Assembly: GCA_002701845.1 (NCBI GenBank)
Contig: NZXG01000061.1
Span: 62,001-126,000, forward strand
Direction of reading: 5' to 3'
Source: Pseudomonadales bacterium
GTDB lineage: Bacteria > Pseudomonadota > Gammaproteobacteria > Pseudomonadales > Ketobacteraceae
Length of the DNA stretch: 64,000 nt
The position numbers were made by a program, and so were the translations under genes. Each line of letters starts with the position of its first letter. Within the stretch, counting starts at the first letter, position 1. A model generated the notes under the pieces. That model searched no databases, was not told the DNA's origin, and worked only from the letters and a program-made list of their open reading frames with translations. This document shows, piece after piece, positions 1 through 9,039 of this stretch.

Positions 1-1
1 T

Positions 2-406
2 GTGGTTTTCGGGGTCCAGTTCCAGGGGGCCGCCACTGCCCAGTGGCCGCTGGTGGGCAGCCACCGGCAAGGCCACTCCATCCGCTGGCTGCCCATGCCG
101 GAAGTGGTACATCTGGGTATTCACCAGTACACCGCCAGTGTGGCGGTGGAAGCCAGCGGCAAACGAGCCGCGGTGAGCTGCCCCCGGGGTAATCTGGTGG
201 CCTGCTGGGACCTGCCCAACGGAGAGTTCCTGGGCAAGCTGGCGGACAACGATGTGGCCGGTGTGCATCGCTGGGGATCCTCGGGCTGGCTCTGTACCAA
301 CGGCTATGGTGAGGTGGCAACCCTGACCGCCGATCGCTCGCGGCTGCAACGTCAACCGTTGCAACAGACCCCCTGGCGCTGGGATAACCACGTGCAGGTC
401 ATGTGA
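2..406 (+). CDS. DUF1513 family protein, C-terminal part (5' truncated)
   Basis: Only the last 134 or so residues are in the window; the reading frame is open to the left edge, so the true start lies outside. The fragment has repeated short strand-turn segments with Trp and Gly, as in a beta-propeller (for example RAAVSCPRGN and GSSGWLCTNGYG). This matches the C-terminal half of DUF1513 proteins, which usually sit beside imelysin and di-haem peroxidase genes in iron-uptake loci. The upstream partners cannot be seen. The function of the family is not established; a periplasmic role is usual for it. Assigned by recognising the family, with moderate confidence. Confidence 0.6.
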   Translation: MVFGVQFQGAATAQWPLVGSHRQGHSIRWLPMPEVVHLGIHQYTASVAVEASGKRAAVSCPRGNLVACWDLPNGEFLGKLADNDVAGVHRWGSSGWLCTNGYGEVATLTADRSRLQRQPLQQTPWRWDNHVQVM

Positions 407-579
407 ACGCCGTTGGTACTCTGCTTTTCTTAAAGCTGTTATCCACTGCTTTCCATTTCTTTAGCGAGCTCTGAACGGTCTAACTTCTGGCTTTACAGGT
501 GCCTGGGTCGTATATACTTAACAGGCTTGACCAATTGCTGATCAGCTGGGCTTTACAAACGTTCGCCGGACCTCTAGAG

Positions 580-608
580 TTGGAATTGTCGTATTGTCCT
601 ACAATAAT
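580..608 (+). promoter_or_regulatory. Candidate sigma-70 promoter for the di-iron protein gene
   Basis: TTGGAA (580-585), a 17-base spacer and AATAAT (603-608), about 40 bases before the chosen start at 650. The -35 box is good and the -10 box is weak. Read by eye, not scored. Confidence 0.3.
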
Positions 609-649
609 AAACTTATCAAACGGCCCCAAAGGCCGCAGAGGTGCAGCTG

Positions 650-1828
650 ATGATTCTTGATTCCATGCTTAAAGGGATGCCCGTGGGAGCCCGCAGTCGG
701 GTGGAGGAAGCCCTCGATAATATTTCCGTGGTATTGCAGATGCGCAATCCCAAGGTGTTCCGCTCCATGGCGCCCTCGGCAGTGCGGGGGTTGGCTCTCA
801 AGCAGGGCAAACGTAAATCCAGAGTGCAGATGAGCTCCGGGCACCCGGTGAGTTTCGATCTCACCTACGCCATGGACTTCCCGGAAATGCGACGCCTCTA
901 CCAGCGGGCCGTGGACAATCAGTGGAATGCGGACCGGGATTTGGACTGGCAACTGGACGTGGATCCCATGAATCCGGAAGTGGCCATTATCTCCAATGAG
1001 TTTTTCCCGGATGAATACATGCAGAAGCTGCCAGTGAAGCTGTCTCCCACCCAGCGCTTGGAGCTGAACTACAATATTGCCTGCTGGATGCTGAGCCAGT
1101 TTATGCATGGGGAGCAGGGGGCGCTGTACGCGTCGGCCCAGGTCACCGAAAGCGTCAGCTGGATGGAAGGCAAGTTCTTCGGCGGCACCCAGGTGATGGA
1201 CGAGGCCCGCCACTTGGAGGTGTTCAACCGTTACCTGATGGACAAGCTCAACAAGCGCTACGATGTGAACGATAACCTGTTCGTGATCCTGGACGACCTG
1301 CTCACCGATGCCCGCTGGGATTTCAAGTTTCTGGGCATGCAGATTATGGTGGAAGGGTTGGCGCTGGGGGCGTTCCGTACCATTCATAACATGAGTCAGG
1401 AACCGTTGCTGAAGAATCTTCTGAAATACGTGATTCGGGATGAAGCCCGCCACGTGCATTATGGCGTGCTGGCCCTGCGCGACCATTTTACCCGGGAATT
1501 AAGCGATGCGGAGCGCCGGGAACGGGAGGACTGGGCCTTTGAAGTGGCGGTGCTGATGCGCAACCGGTTTATGGCCCATGAAATCTATGAAGAATGGTTT
1601 GAGGGCACTATCAGCCGCCAGCAGTGGAACAATCTGATCTCCAATTCCCCCGCCATGCTGCAGTTCCGCCACAACATGTTCAGCCGCCTGATCCCCAATC
1701 TGGATTTTATCGGCCTGATGTCGCCGCGTATCCGCCCTCACTATGCCCGGTTCGGGATGCTGGATTTTCTCCAGGGCAAAAACGCCAGCCAGCTGTCCGA
1801 GCAGGATATGGTGGCGGATCTGCATTAA
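650..1828 (+). CDS. AurF/R2-like ferritin-fold di-iron protein
   Basis: 392 aa from ATG 650. AGAGG ends seven bases upstream, so I prefer this ATG over the GTG at 641 in the ORF track. The carboxylate/histidine pattern of ribonucleotide-reductase-R2/AurF-type di-iron proteins is complete: Glu155, Glu185-x-x-His188 (DEARH), Glu235 and Glu265-x-x-His268 (a second DEARH). This implies an oxygen-activating two-iron centre in a four-helix bundle. The family includes N-oxygenases and desaturase-like enzymes. The substrate is unknown, and the neighbours (DUF1513 upstream, a histone-like protein downstream) do not suggest one. There is no signal peptide, so it should be cytoplasmic. The fold is secure; the reaction is not. 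Confidence 0.75.
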   Translation: MILDSMLKGMPVGARSRVEEALDNISVVLQMRNPKVFRSMAPSAVRGLALKQGKRKSRVQMSSGHPVSFDLTYAMDFPEMRRLYQRAVDNQWNADRDLDWQLDVDPMNPEVAIISNEFFPDEYMQKLPVKLSPTQRLELNYNIACWMLSQFMHGEQGALYASAQVTESVSWMEGKFFGGTQVMDEARHLEVFNRYLMDKLNKRYDVNDNLFVILDDLLTDARWDFKFLGMQIMVEGLALGAFRTIHNMSQEPLLKNLLKYVIRDEARHVHYGVLALRDHFTRELSDAERREREDWAFEVAVLMRNRFMAHEIYEEWFEGTISRQQWNNLISNSPAMLQFRHNMFSRLIPNLDFIGLMSPRIRPHYARFGMLDFLQGKNASQLSEQDMVADLH

Positions 1829-1969
1829 CTTTGTTCCCCTGGAGCTTGTAATTTGCTGCTTATGACTGAAATTAGATTGCAAGCTCTAAATTAAATTGCG
1901 ATAAAGTGAAATTGATAAGGGCGCCACAGTCGCCCGGCTCAAATTTGCTTATCACATGGGGACAAACAC

Positions 1970-2677
1970 ATGGCGAATGCTTTTGGGAATCTGAATGCCG
2001 AAACGGCCAAGCAGTGGGTTGAGAAACTGGAAGCTCAGTTGCGTAAAGCACAGGAACGGGTCGGTTCCGCCCGCACCCGGTTGCTGGCAGCACAGGAGCG
2101 CTGGCGCATCAAGGCCACCGCCGCCGCCCAAGTGGCGGTGGAGCAGGCGCAGGAAACCCTGGAGTCGGCCATGTCCGCGGTGGAGGACACCCGTAAGGAA
2201 CTGACCCAGGCCAAATTGGAGGCCCAGGTGGCGCAGTTGCGGGAGCGGTTTTTACAGACCGAGCAGAAACTGCGGGAAAAGGTCATCGCCCGGGAGGAGG
2301 AGCTGCGCCAGCGGCTGGAGAAAGAGCTGGAGGACGCTTACGCCAAAGCCCGCAAGCAGGTGGATGCGGCACTGGAAAGCAAATACGCGAAACAGGTTCG
2401 CGAGTACAGCAAATCCGTGGAAAAGAAAATCAAGCAAACCGCCAAGGACTTTGAAAAGCGGGAGCAGGAACTGCTCAAGCGCCACGGCCTCAGCATCAGT
2501 AAAAAGCAGTCAGCGGGGCGCACCTCCGCCAAGGCCAAAGCCAAGGCTCCGCCGGTGAAGAAGCGCAGCCCCGCCAAGAAGGCGTCTGCGAAAAAAGCCG
2601 CCAGCAAAAAGGCCTCGCCCCGTAAGGCCGCCACCAAGCGTGCAGTGAAAAAGTCGCCGGCCAAGAAAACCTCCTGA
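1970..2677 (+). CDS. Coiled-coil protein with histone H1-like Lys/Ala-rich tail (AlgP-like)
   Basis: 235 aa starting MANAFGNLNAE, with GGGGAC upstream as ribosome-binding site. Residues 10-175 are strongly helical and heptad-like, rich in Glu, Gln, Arg and Lys. Residues 178-235 are a low-complexity tail of KKAS/KRSPAKK-type repeats, like eukaryotic H1 and Pseudomonas AlgP. Such tails bind DNA without sequence specificity and vary in repeat number between strains. The N-terminal coiled coil probably oligomerises. A nucleoid-associated or regulatory role is likely but unproven. It stands alone between the di-iron gene and the thiolase. Confidence 0.6.
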   Translation: MANAFGNLNAETAKQWVEKLEAQLRKAQERVGSARTRLLAAQERWRIKATAAAQVAVEQAQETLESAMSAVEDTRKELTQAKLEAQVAQLRERFLQTEQKLREKVIAREEELRQRLEKELEDAYAKARKQVDAALESKYAKQVREYSKSVEKKIKQTAKDFEKREQELLKRHGLSISKKQSAGRTSAKAKAKAPPVKKRSPAKKASAKKAASKKASPRKAATKRAVKKSPAKKTS

Positions 2678-2750
2678 CCTCAGCCGCCTGCGCCGGGCCC
2701 TGAAGGCAGTTTTGCCGGCCCGGATTTCGGTGTGGCCGCAATCTCCTTAG

Positions 2751-2780
2751 GGGGTCGCCGTCAGTGATGGCGGCGACCCC
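2751..2780. terminator. Strong hairpin after the histone-like gene
   Basis: Perfect 10-bp inverted repeat GGGGTCGCCG / CGGCGACCCC around a 10-base loop, in the gap between the coiled-coil gene and the thiolase. There is no T-run on either side, so it is not a canonical Rho-independent terminator. It may pause or stabilise RNA ends. Confidence 0.4.
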
Positions 2781-2854
2781 GATTCATGGATGTTGAAAAA
2801 TAACGACCTATCAGTCACTATTGCCGCATTATTCGGGCAAGTAAGGAGAACAAC

Positions 2855-4033
2855 GTGGCTGCTGCCTATATCGTAGATGCTGTTAGAACGGCCGGTGGGC
2901 GCCGGAATGGTCGGTTGAGCCAGGTCAGCCCGGCGGACCTGGGCGCGGTGGTTATTGATGCGCTGTTGGAACGCAATGATATCGATCCGGCCCTCATCGA
3001 AGACGTTATTTTTGGCTGTGTCAGCCAGATCGGCCCGCAGACGTTTAACCTGGCCCGTACCTCCATCCTCGCCTCCCGTCTGCCGGTGGATGTGCCTGGC
3101 GTCACCATAGATCGCCAGTGCGGCTCCGGCCAGCAGGCCATTCATTTCGCGGCCCAGGCAGTGATGTCCGGCAACCAGGATGTGGTGATCGCCGGCGGGG
3201 CGGAAAATATGAGCATGACCCCCATCGGCTCACCCATGGATCTGGCCGCCAAGGCCGGCATGCGCCAGCCATTTGATGGTAAAGCCATTTCCGAGCGCTA
3301 TCCCGGGCAGGATTTCAGCCAGTTTATGGGGGCTGAGCGCATGGCGCAGAAATACAAAGTGAGCCGGGATGAGCTGGATGAATTTGCTTATCAGAGCCAT
3401 ATGAAAGGCGCGGCCGCCTATGACGCCGACCGCTTCGCCGACGAGATCATCCCGATGACGGTGGAAGTGGAAGGCAAGCAGGTGGTGCACGACGTGGACG
3501 AGGGGCTGCGCCGCAACGCCGATCTCGACGCCATCAAAGGCCTGGAGCCGCTGCAGGAGGGCGGGTTGATCACTGCCGCTTCCGCCAGTCAGATCTGTGA
3601 TGGTTCCGCCGCCACCCTGGTGGTCAGCGAGCGGGCCCTGAAGAAATTCGGTTTCACCCCACTGGCGAAGATCCACGATATGGTGGTGGTGGGCTCGGAT
3701 CCCACCATGGTGCTGGAAGGCCCCATTCCCGCCACTCACAAGATTCTGCAACGCACCGGCCTGAAGATGGATGATCTGGCGGTGTATGAGGTCAACGAGG
3801 CTTTCGGCTCTGTGCCCCTGGCCTGGCAGAAGGCCCTGGGGGCCGATTTGGAGCGCCTGAATGTCAACGGTGGCGCCCAGGCGTTGGGGCATCCGCTGGG
3901 GGCTACCGGTGCCAAGCTGATGGCCACCCTGGCCTATGAGCTGCGCCGGCGCAAGCAGCGTTACGGGCTGCTGGCCATCTGCGAGGGCCTGGGTACCGCC
4001 AACGCCACCATTATCGAAAACCTGCAGCTCTAA
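2855..4033 (+). CDS. Acetyl-CoA C-acyltransferase (thiolase)
   Basis: 392 aa, the normal length for thiolases. The GTG start is preceded by TAAGGAG at good spacing. The catalytic triad is visible: nucleophile Cys89 in DRQCGSGQQA, His346 in ALGHPLGATGAK and Cys376 in ICEGLG. It cleaves 3-ketoacyl-CoA or condenses acetyl-CoA, in beta-oxidation or ketone/PHA metabolism. It is not next to a FadB-type gene, so FadA or PhaA/AtoB identity cannot be decided from context. Cytoplasmic homotetramer by family. Transcribed alone towards the convergent cryptochrome unit. Confidence 0.88.
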   Translation: MAAAYIVDAVRTAGGRRNGRLSQVSPADLGAVVIDALLERNDIDPALIEDVIFGCVSQIGPQTFNLARTSILASRLPVDVPGVTIDRQCGSGQQAIHFAAQAVMSGNQDVVIAGGAENMSMTPIGSPMDLAAKAGMRQPFDGKAISERYPGQDFSQFMGAERMAQKYKVSRDELDEFAYQSHMKGAAAYDADRFADEIIPMTVEVEGKQVVHDVDEGLRRNADLDAIKGLEPLQEGGLITAASASQICDGSAATLVVSERALKKFGFTPLAKIHDMVVVGSDPTMVLEGPIPATHKILQRTGLKMDDLAVYEVNEAFGSVPLAWQKALGADLERLNVNGGAQALGHPLGATGAKLMATLAYELRRRKQRYGLLAICEGLGTANATIIENLQL

Positions 4034-4078
4034 CTGCAAAACCCTGGCCGCCGGCCACTCCGTCACTGGCGGGGTGGC

Positions 4079-4225
4079 TCAGGGGGCGGGCTTCTGCCGC
4101 TGCCGGCGGCATCTTTCCGAGCAGTATTTCACTTCAGGCCAGTTTCTTTCCCATTTTTTGCGCCAGACGAAGGGCCGGTTGCACACCCCACATATTTTCT
4201 GATCCAGATAAGGCTTTCGGTGCAT
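4079..4225 (-). CDS. DUF2256 zinc-ribbon microprotein (48 aa, missing from ORF track)
   Basis: Found by reading the minus strand below the 60-residue cut-off. ATG (complement of 4223-4225) opens a 48-residue frame starting [15 protein letters not shown] and ending at TGA 4079-4081. It has two Cys pairs, CGVC (12, 15) and CSERC (35, 39), and the Trp/Arg-rich [11 protein letters not shown] segment typical of DUF2256. It begins four bases after the cryptochrome stop, so the two are probably translated as a coupled pair. DUF2256 genes commonly accompany DASH-type photolyase/cryptochromes. The biochemical role is unknown; a zinc-binding accessory protein is the obvious guess. Confidence 0.88.
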   Translation of the reverse strand: MHRKPYLDQKICGVCNRPFVWRKKWERNWPEVKYCSERCRRQRQKPAP

Positions 4226-4229
4226 GCGG

Positions 4230-5579
4230 TCAGGCCCGATCATTCAGCGCCGGCGCCAGAGGCCAGCCCACCGCATCCATGGAATCGGCTTCCAGGCAGG
4301 TCTCAGCACCGCCCCAACGCCGGATAAAATCGCCTTCAGGATCATGGGTCTGCGTCTGCTTATCGAGATTAAACTGGCGTGAACCCCGGGGATCGGCGCC
4401 TACACCCGCAAGATACTGCCAGTTGCCCCAGTTGGAGGCCACATCATAATCCACCAGTTGCTCCTCGAAGTAGGCGGCCCCATAACGCCAGTCAAGTTCC
4501 AGCTCGTTCACCAGACAACTGGCCACCAACTGGCGGCCCCGGTTGGACATGTAGCCGGTAGCATTCAGCTGTTTCATGCAGGCGTTGACGACAGGGAACC
4601 GGGTGCTGCCTTCGCACCACTGCCGGAAGCGTTCCGGGTAGAAACTGGTGAGCGGCTTATGCTCCCTAAGACCCTGGAATCGGAACAGCTTCCGCCCGTG
4701 GCAGCGGGCATACCACTGAAAATCCTCCCGCCACAGCAATTCAAAATAAATCCAGTAAGTGGATTCGTTCGCTCCCTGGTCTTGCTCGTGGCGCCGCAGA
4801 TGGGATACCACCCGGCGTGGGGAAATACAGCCCTGGGCCAGCCACGGGGAAAAGCGGGTGGACGCGGTGGGGTCATCCAGCGCATTGCGGGTGGCCTTAT
4901 AGGTTTGCGCATAACCGTGCTGGAAATACTCTGTCAGGTGGCGCAAGCCCCGGGTTTCACCGCCATTGAACAGGGTTTCTCCAGAGGCGGATGGCCCGGG
5001 AATGCGCGCGCGCCAGTCTCGGGACTCTATACCGGACTTTATAAAGGGGTTACCCAGAAATTCCGGTGCCGGCAGGGGCGTCGCCACACTATTTCCACGG
5101 CTCTCGAGTTGGCGACGAAACTGGGAGAAAGTGGCTGGCAACTCGCCCAGGGGAAAGGGCAAATCCCCCTGACTGAACAAGGTGTGGGTATGAATTCCAA
5201 CAAAATCCGTGTTGGGTAACCGCTCCCGCAATTCGCCAATGATCATGTTCTCGTTATAGCCAGCCTGCACACTGTAAAAAACTTTATCAACGGCATGTTC
5301 ACGACACAGCCGCGCCAGTACCTGCAAAGGATTTTGGTAATAAACGTTGAGACACTGGCCTCTGGACTGCAGGCGGGCGTCCAAATCCTCCAGGGCTTCC
5401 ACAATGAACCGATATCGCCGTGAACCCAGGGAACGGCAATGATAACGGCCAGCATTGAACAGACCAGGATCAATGCAATAAACAAAGCTCAGCTCGGTTT
5501 GCCGGGCCAGTGCCTGACACAGGGCGGGGTTGTCCGCTAAGCGTAAATCGTTGGTAAACCAGAACAGGGTTTTAGACAA
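4230..5579 (-). CDS. DASH-family cryptochrome/photolyase
   Basis: 449 aa from TTG 5579, chosen because GGGAG sits eight bases upstream and the product then begins [17 protein letters not shown] as in other cryDASH proteins. The ORF-track start at 5636 is also TTG and adds 19 unconserved residues; GTG 5588 is a third option. The N-terminal part is the Rossmann-like antenna domain. The C-terminal helical FAD domain carries [41 protein letters not shown] and the DASH-typical [10 protein letters not shown]. It should bind FAD and a folate antenna and repair CPDs in single-stranded DNA or act in light sensing. Co-transcribed with the DUF2256 gene. Confidence 0.92.
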   Translation of the reverse strand: MSKTLFWFTNDLRLADNPALCQALARQTELSFVYCIDPGLFNAGRYHCRSLGSRRYRFIVEALEDLDARLQSRGQCLNVYYQNPLQVLARLCREHAVDKVFYSVQAGYNENMIIGELRERLPNTDFVGIHTHTLFSQGDLPFPLGELPATFSQFRRQLESRGNSVATPLPAPEFLGNPFIKSGIESRDWRARIPGPSASGETLFNGGETRGLRHLTEYFQHGYAQTYKATRNALDDPTASTRFSPWLAQGCISPRRVVSHLRRHEQDQGANESTYWIYFELLWREDFQWYARCHGRKLFRFQGLREHKPLTSFYPERFRQWCEGSTRFPVVNACMKQLNATGYMSNRGRQLVASCLVNELELDWRYGAAYFEEQLVDYDVASNWGNWQYLAGVGADPRGSRQFNLDKQTQTHDPEGDFIRRWGGAETCLEADSMDAVGWPLAPALNDRA

Positions 5580-6293
5580 GGTATACACTCCCGCAAGCAC
5601 CGTTATGCCCTCATTATAAGAAGCTGGACATCTCAAGGGGCGCGCTGTCTAGGTGCGGGTTCGTTTTGGTGTGAATGATGGGGCATTGGGCTCGGGAGGC
5701 TTTGCAGACATTGCCTGACGCTGAGTGGCAATGTGCTCTGAACTTTGATTGTTTTATGCGATCGGTGGGGATGGGACCGGTGAAAGTACTACTGATAAAC
5801 CTGTTAACGATCACTAAAGACAGCGTTGTCAGTTGCTATCACGCCTGCGTCACTATTCAAGTTGTAAATTTTGAAGCAGTATCAGCCAGTCCGGTATTGA
5901 TGAGATGATATGGACGCTTTTTATCAGCGGCCAATCTCGTCAAGATCTATCGAGGTAATAAAGCACTACAATCGGTACGCAATGACAAGCCTGTGATATC
6001 AACGTGTCTGTCGTTGTAGTACTAATAGACTGGGGTTTCACTTATTCAATTAGTTTGGGGTGACAGAGAGCAGCGCCAAACACCGTAAGAGACTGTGAGA
6101 TATATCTGCATTTTCTATCAGAGTATTTCCACAAGATATGGCCTGTGCTACCGTCATTGCCAATACTGTTTTGGGGTGCTTTGAAAAGAACAGTATTCAA
6201 AAATAAAAACAGGACAATCAGGATAACAACATGGAATCACATCAGTGTCTGGGGTCTTTATTACGCGCCTTCCTTTCTCGGTTTTCTCGTTAC
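5580..6293. other. AT-richer, largely gene-free stretch
   Basis: About 700 bases with visibly lower GC than the flanks and only short, unconvincing frames (for example 5675-5908 + and 6145-6426 +). I recognise no transposase, RNA gene or terminator in it. With the truncated frame at 6294-6641 it looks like a decayed or imported segment. Confidence 0.4.
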
Positions 6294-6641
6294 TCAGGTA
6301 AAAGACAGCATGGGTTGCCGTTCCAGCAATGGTAGTACCGCTGCATATTCAGCCGATGCCACTGAAAAATCGAATAAGGCGAAATCGCAGTTATTGGCTC
6401 GAATAGCGCATAAACCACTGTCGTGAGACAGCAATAGTGCCCTCGACTCGTACACGCGGCCATCGGTGAATTCAACTTCGAATGGCGCGCTGCACCCGAG
6501 CATCAATCGAATAGAGTGGCGCCCGTGAGTACGATCACCTGGCTCCGCGACGAAATTGCGTGCCAGTACCAATATGCCGCGCTGACGGTAATAGACAGAA
6601 CCCTCAAAATCCTCTGATCCCGAAATATCACTATTGATCAA
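6294..6641 (-). pseudogene. Possible N-terminal fragment of an AraC-type regulator
   Basis: 115-residue frame starting MINSDISGSEDFEGSVYYR. It contains cupin-like strands (RGILVLARNF, HGRHSIRLMLG, VYESRALLLSHDSG) that resemble the ligand-binding half of AraC-family regulators. It ends abruptly at PMLSFT with no helix-turn-helix, and I could not pick up the rest in another frame downstream. Best read as a truncated remnant; an intact small protein of unknown function is the alternative. It lies in the AT-richer islet. Confidence 0.3.
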
Positions 6642-6677
6642 GCTCTTCGTTTCCTAAACCGATGCGTCTGAACAAAG

Positions 6678-8552
6678 TCAATCTGCTTGCTGTGAAAAAG
6701 CAAATTCCAGCAATGGCCGCATCACATTGGATGCCTGTGAGGGCGAATTGACGGCTTCAAACATCGGGTCCAGATGGCTGTAACCGGGAATTTCCGTCTT
6801 GATCTGGTTGGGCACTTCTAGCTGGGCACCGGAATTGATCGGTTGTACCCCCTGGGAGCCGGTAAACACGATGGAAGCAATGTTCGCTACTCCGTCGGGG
6901 TGGAGGATGTCCAGACCGTAATCCGGCGCGAAGGAACGGCTCGCCACGAAGCTGTCGATCATGATACGGGTGGGGAAATACCATTCCGTCAGATTGGTGG
7001 GGCCTATATACAGTGCGCGAACGAAATCGGCCATGTTCGCCGGTTCGTTGCCCAGATAAGTAAAGCGTCGGGTGCCATTGACGTCCATAAAATCCGGATC
7101 GGCGAGATCACCGATTTCATCCCGGTGTGCCCAGCGGTAGAGCGGCCCCTGTCCCAGTTGGTTCAGGTTCGGGCCGGCATCGGACCCGATATAAAGATCA
7201 GTCACGCCCAGCAGTTGTTGCAGTAGATCATCCACGCCGGGGATTTTTCCCAGGCTGTCCAGCAACGTCCATTTGCGCACGATGGGCCCATTGTCCAGGA
7301 AACCCAGGCCCACCTGCAACAGACCCAGGGGTTCGAAGTCATCATCGAACACCAGTCCGATGTATGCTTCATTGGTGAGGTTGAAATCCTCCATCTGCGG
7401 GCGCGCAGCCATGCGAAGAACATAACGGGAATGAATCACGTTGGTGATATTATTGATTGCCGCGCTCTGGGGAATCCGCTGTAGCAGGTTGTCATTCTCA
7501 TCGGGTGCAATAGCGGCGGCAAGTGCCATAAATTCCGGTAGCGCCAGTACCTCCGGTGTAAACAATCCGGGAATATCCACACTGCGGGGCAGCAAACCTG
7601 ACTTCAGTGCGGCCAAGTCTATTTTATAGGCTTCCAGCATCCGCCCATCGCTGTTGCCGGCGGCAGCCACCTGCAACTGTTCCGTGGCGGTTTGGGGGAG
7701 CATTGGCGGTGTCCTGAAGAAATAGCCGTCGGCAACCGGCGTGACCTGGGTGTCCAGGCCAAAGGCGCCGGCGACCTGTTTGTATCCCGCATCTTCCTCC
7801 GTGGCGGGATCAGCATCAAAATCCCACGCCAGAAACACCGACGCGTGGACGCCTCCCAGAGAATGGCCCCCCACAAATACTTTCTCTCGGCTCAACCCCG
7901 GGGTCGGCATCATATGCTGAATGATGGCGTGCATGTCCAATGTGGTCTGACGCAGGCCGAACTCCGCCAGAAACGGTAAATCCGCGCTGCTTTTAAAGCC
8001 GGCAAAGGTATTGCCGTCAATGGCCTGTTGGTCGTAATAATAACCCACCACCAGGTCGATGCCTTCGTCCACACTCATACCCTGGTTCAAGCCATATTCT
8101 GCCGCCTGTACCCCAGTGAGATCCTCCAGGCAATTGGCGCGCCGGTCCATGGCCCAGACTTCAATGTGTTTGCCATATTCCTGTTGGGCCATGTACACCA
8201 TTTGGCGGCCCATATACTCAAAACCGTTGGCGCCTTCCAGGACACCGGGAACCATCAGAAAGGCCGCATCAGCCTGTTCCGCATTTTTCGGCGCGGCGGT
8301 GCTATTGAAGCGCGGAAAACTGACGTTGTCACAGCCGGCTGGTGCTCCCAGTTGCGAAACCGGTTCGCCGCCGGGGATGGTAATCAGCTCCATGCTCACC
8401 ACCTGATCCACATCCGCGTCAGTCCAGAGTTTTGTTTCCCGGGGTTTGCGGGACTCGGGGATATCACCCTGGGGGCTGTAACAGCCGCCCAGCAGGAAGG
8501 TGCCCAGGCCCAAGAGGGCCGCCGTTGCCAGGGTGCTAAATGCCGGCTTCAT
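6678..8552 (-). CDS. Lipoprotein alpha/beta-hydrolase, 624 aa
   Basis: The type II signal peptide MKPAFSTLATAALLGLGTFLLGGC gives lipidated Cys24. An alpha/beta-hydrolase core follows, with nucleophile Ser231 in GGHSLGG and an oxyanion-type segment AFLMVPGVLEG near residue 98. At 624 aa it is much longer than a minimal lipase, and the C-terminal half is an extra domain with no motif I recognise. GGAGATA precedes ATG 8552. Probably an envelope-anchored esterase, lipase or depolymerase. The substrate is unknown; the fold is fairly sure. Confidence 0.65.
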   Translation of the reverse strand: MKPAFSTLATAALLGLGTFLLGGCYSPQGDIPESRKPRETKLWTDADVDQVVSMELITIPGGEPVSQLGAPAGCDNVSFPRFNSTAAPKNAEQADAAFLMVPGVLEGANGFEYMGRQMVYMAQQEYGKHIEVWAMDRRANCLEDLTGVQAAEYGLNQGMSVDEGIDLVVGYYYDQQAIDGNTFAGFKSSADLPFLAEFGLRQTTLDMHAIIQHMMPTPGLSREKVFVGGHSLGGVHASVFLAWDFDADPATEEDAGYKQVAGAFGLDTQVTPVADGYFFRTPPMLPQTATEQLQVAAAGNSDGRMLEAYKIDLAALKSGLLPRSVDIPGLFTPEVLALPEFMALAAAIAPDENDNLLQRIPQSAAINNITNVIHSRYVLRMAARPQMEDFNLTNEAYIGLVFDDDFEPLGLLQVGLGFLDNGPIVRKWTLLDSLGKIPGVDDLLQQLLGVTDLYIGSDAGPNLNQLGQGPLYRWAHRDEIGDLADPDFMDVNGTRRFTYLGNEPANMADFVRALYIGPTNLTEWYFPTRIMIDSFVASRSFAPDYGLDILHPDGVANIASIVFTGSQGVQPINSGAQLEVPNQIKTEIPGYSHLDPMFEAVNSPSQASNVMRPLLEFAFSQQAD

Positions 8553-9039
8553 AGCGTATCTCCGAATTGTTATTGTAATAAACCGCTAATCAGTTTCTGT
8601 GCTGATAATAATCAACCAAATCGTGATCTGCTTGTACCATGCGGCTGAACATGGGTCCGTCTGGGTATAACCCCACTGCCGAACAAGTGCAACAGTTCGC
8701 AAAGTGCTGGTGTGGCTTTAGGGTAACAAGCTTGATCACACTGCGATTGGCGGTTATCCACCAGGGGGGCCGGTTGAATGCAGCGTAAATCTCTACGAAT
8801 CACTGCTGCTTCCGATGGGGGGCTTAACGATGGCTTCTCTGTTCAATGGCTTTTATAAGCCTATTAATAACGGCTTCTAGAGCGTGACTCTATGCCTGAC
8901 TCAGTCCCCGACCCGGGTCCGGTCATCTCCCATTCATCATTAACCGTTACAAATCATAACCTTCCCCCTGTGAATACTACAGATTTTAAGCCGGCAGTAG
9001 CGCCTTTCGCCCCGGGCGTCCCGCGCCTATAATGAAATT
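8553..9039. other. Divergent intergenic region, no gene seen
   Basis: 487 bases between the divergent lipoprotein-hydrolase and FHA genes. It holds a small hairpin GGCTT-TTAT-AAGCC (8848-8861), an imperfect TAATCAG/CTGATAA repeat near the hydrolase start, and a TATAAT box abutting the FHA gene. No coding frame is convincing. Confidence 0.4.
9028..9033 (+). promoter_or_regulatory. TATAAT -10 box, candidate leaderless promoter
   Basis: A consensus -10 hexamer ends six bases before ATG 9040, which would put the transcription start on or next to the A of the start codon. There is no Shine-Dalgarno sequence between the box and the ATG. The corresponding -35 region (TTTCGC) is poor. Confidence 0.4.

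Noticed and set aside
599-1486. 295-aa minus-strand ORF rich in His, Gln and Val
   Set aside because: Shadow of the di-iron gene; composition is typical of antisense reading of GC-rich genes.
5675-5908. 77-aa plus-strand frame in the AT-richer islet
   Set aside because: No recognisable domain and no supporting context; treated as a chance frame.
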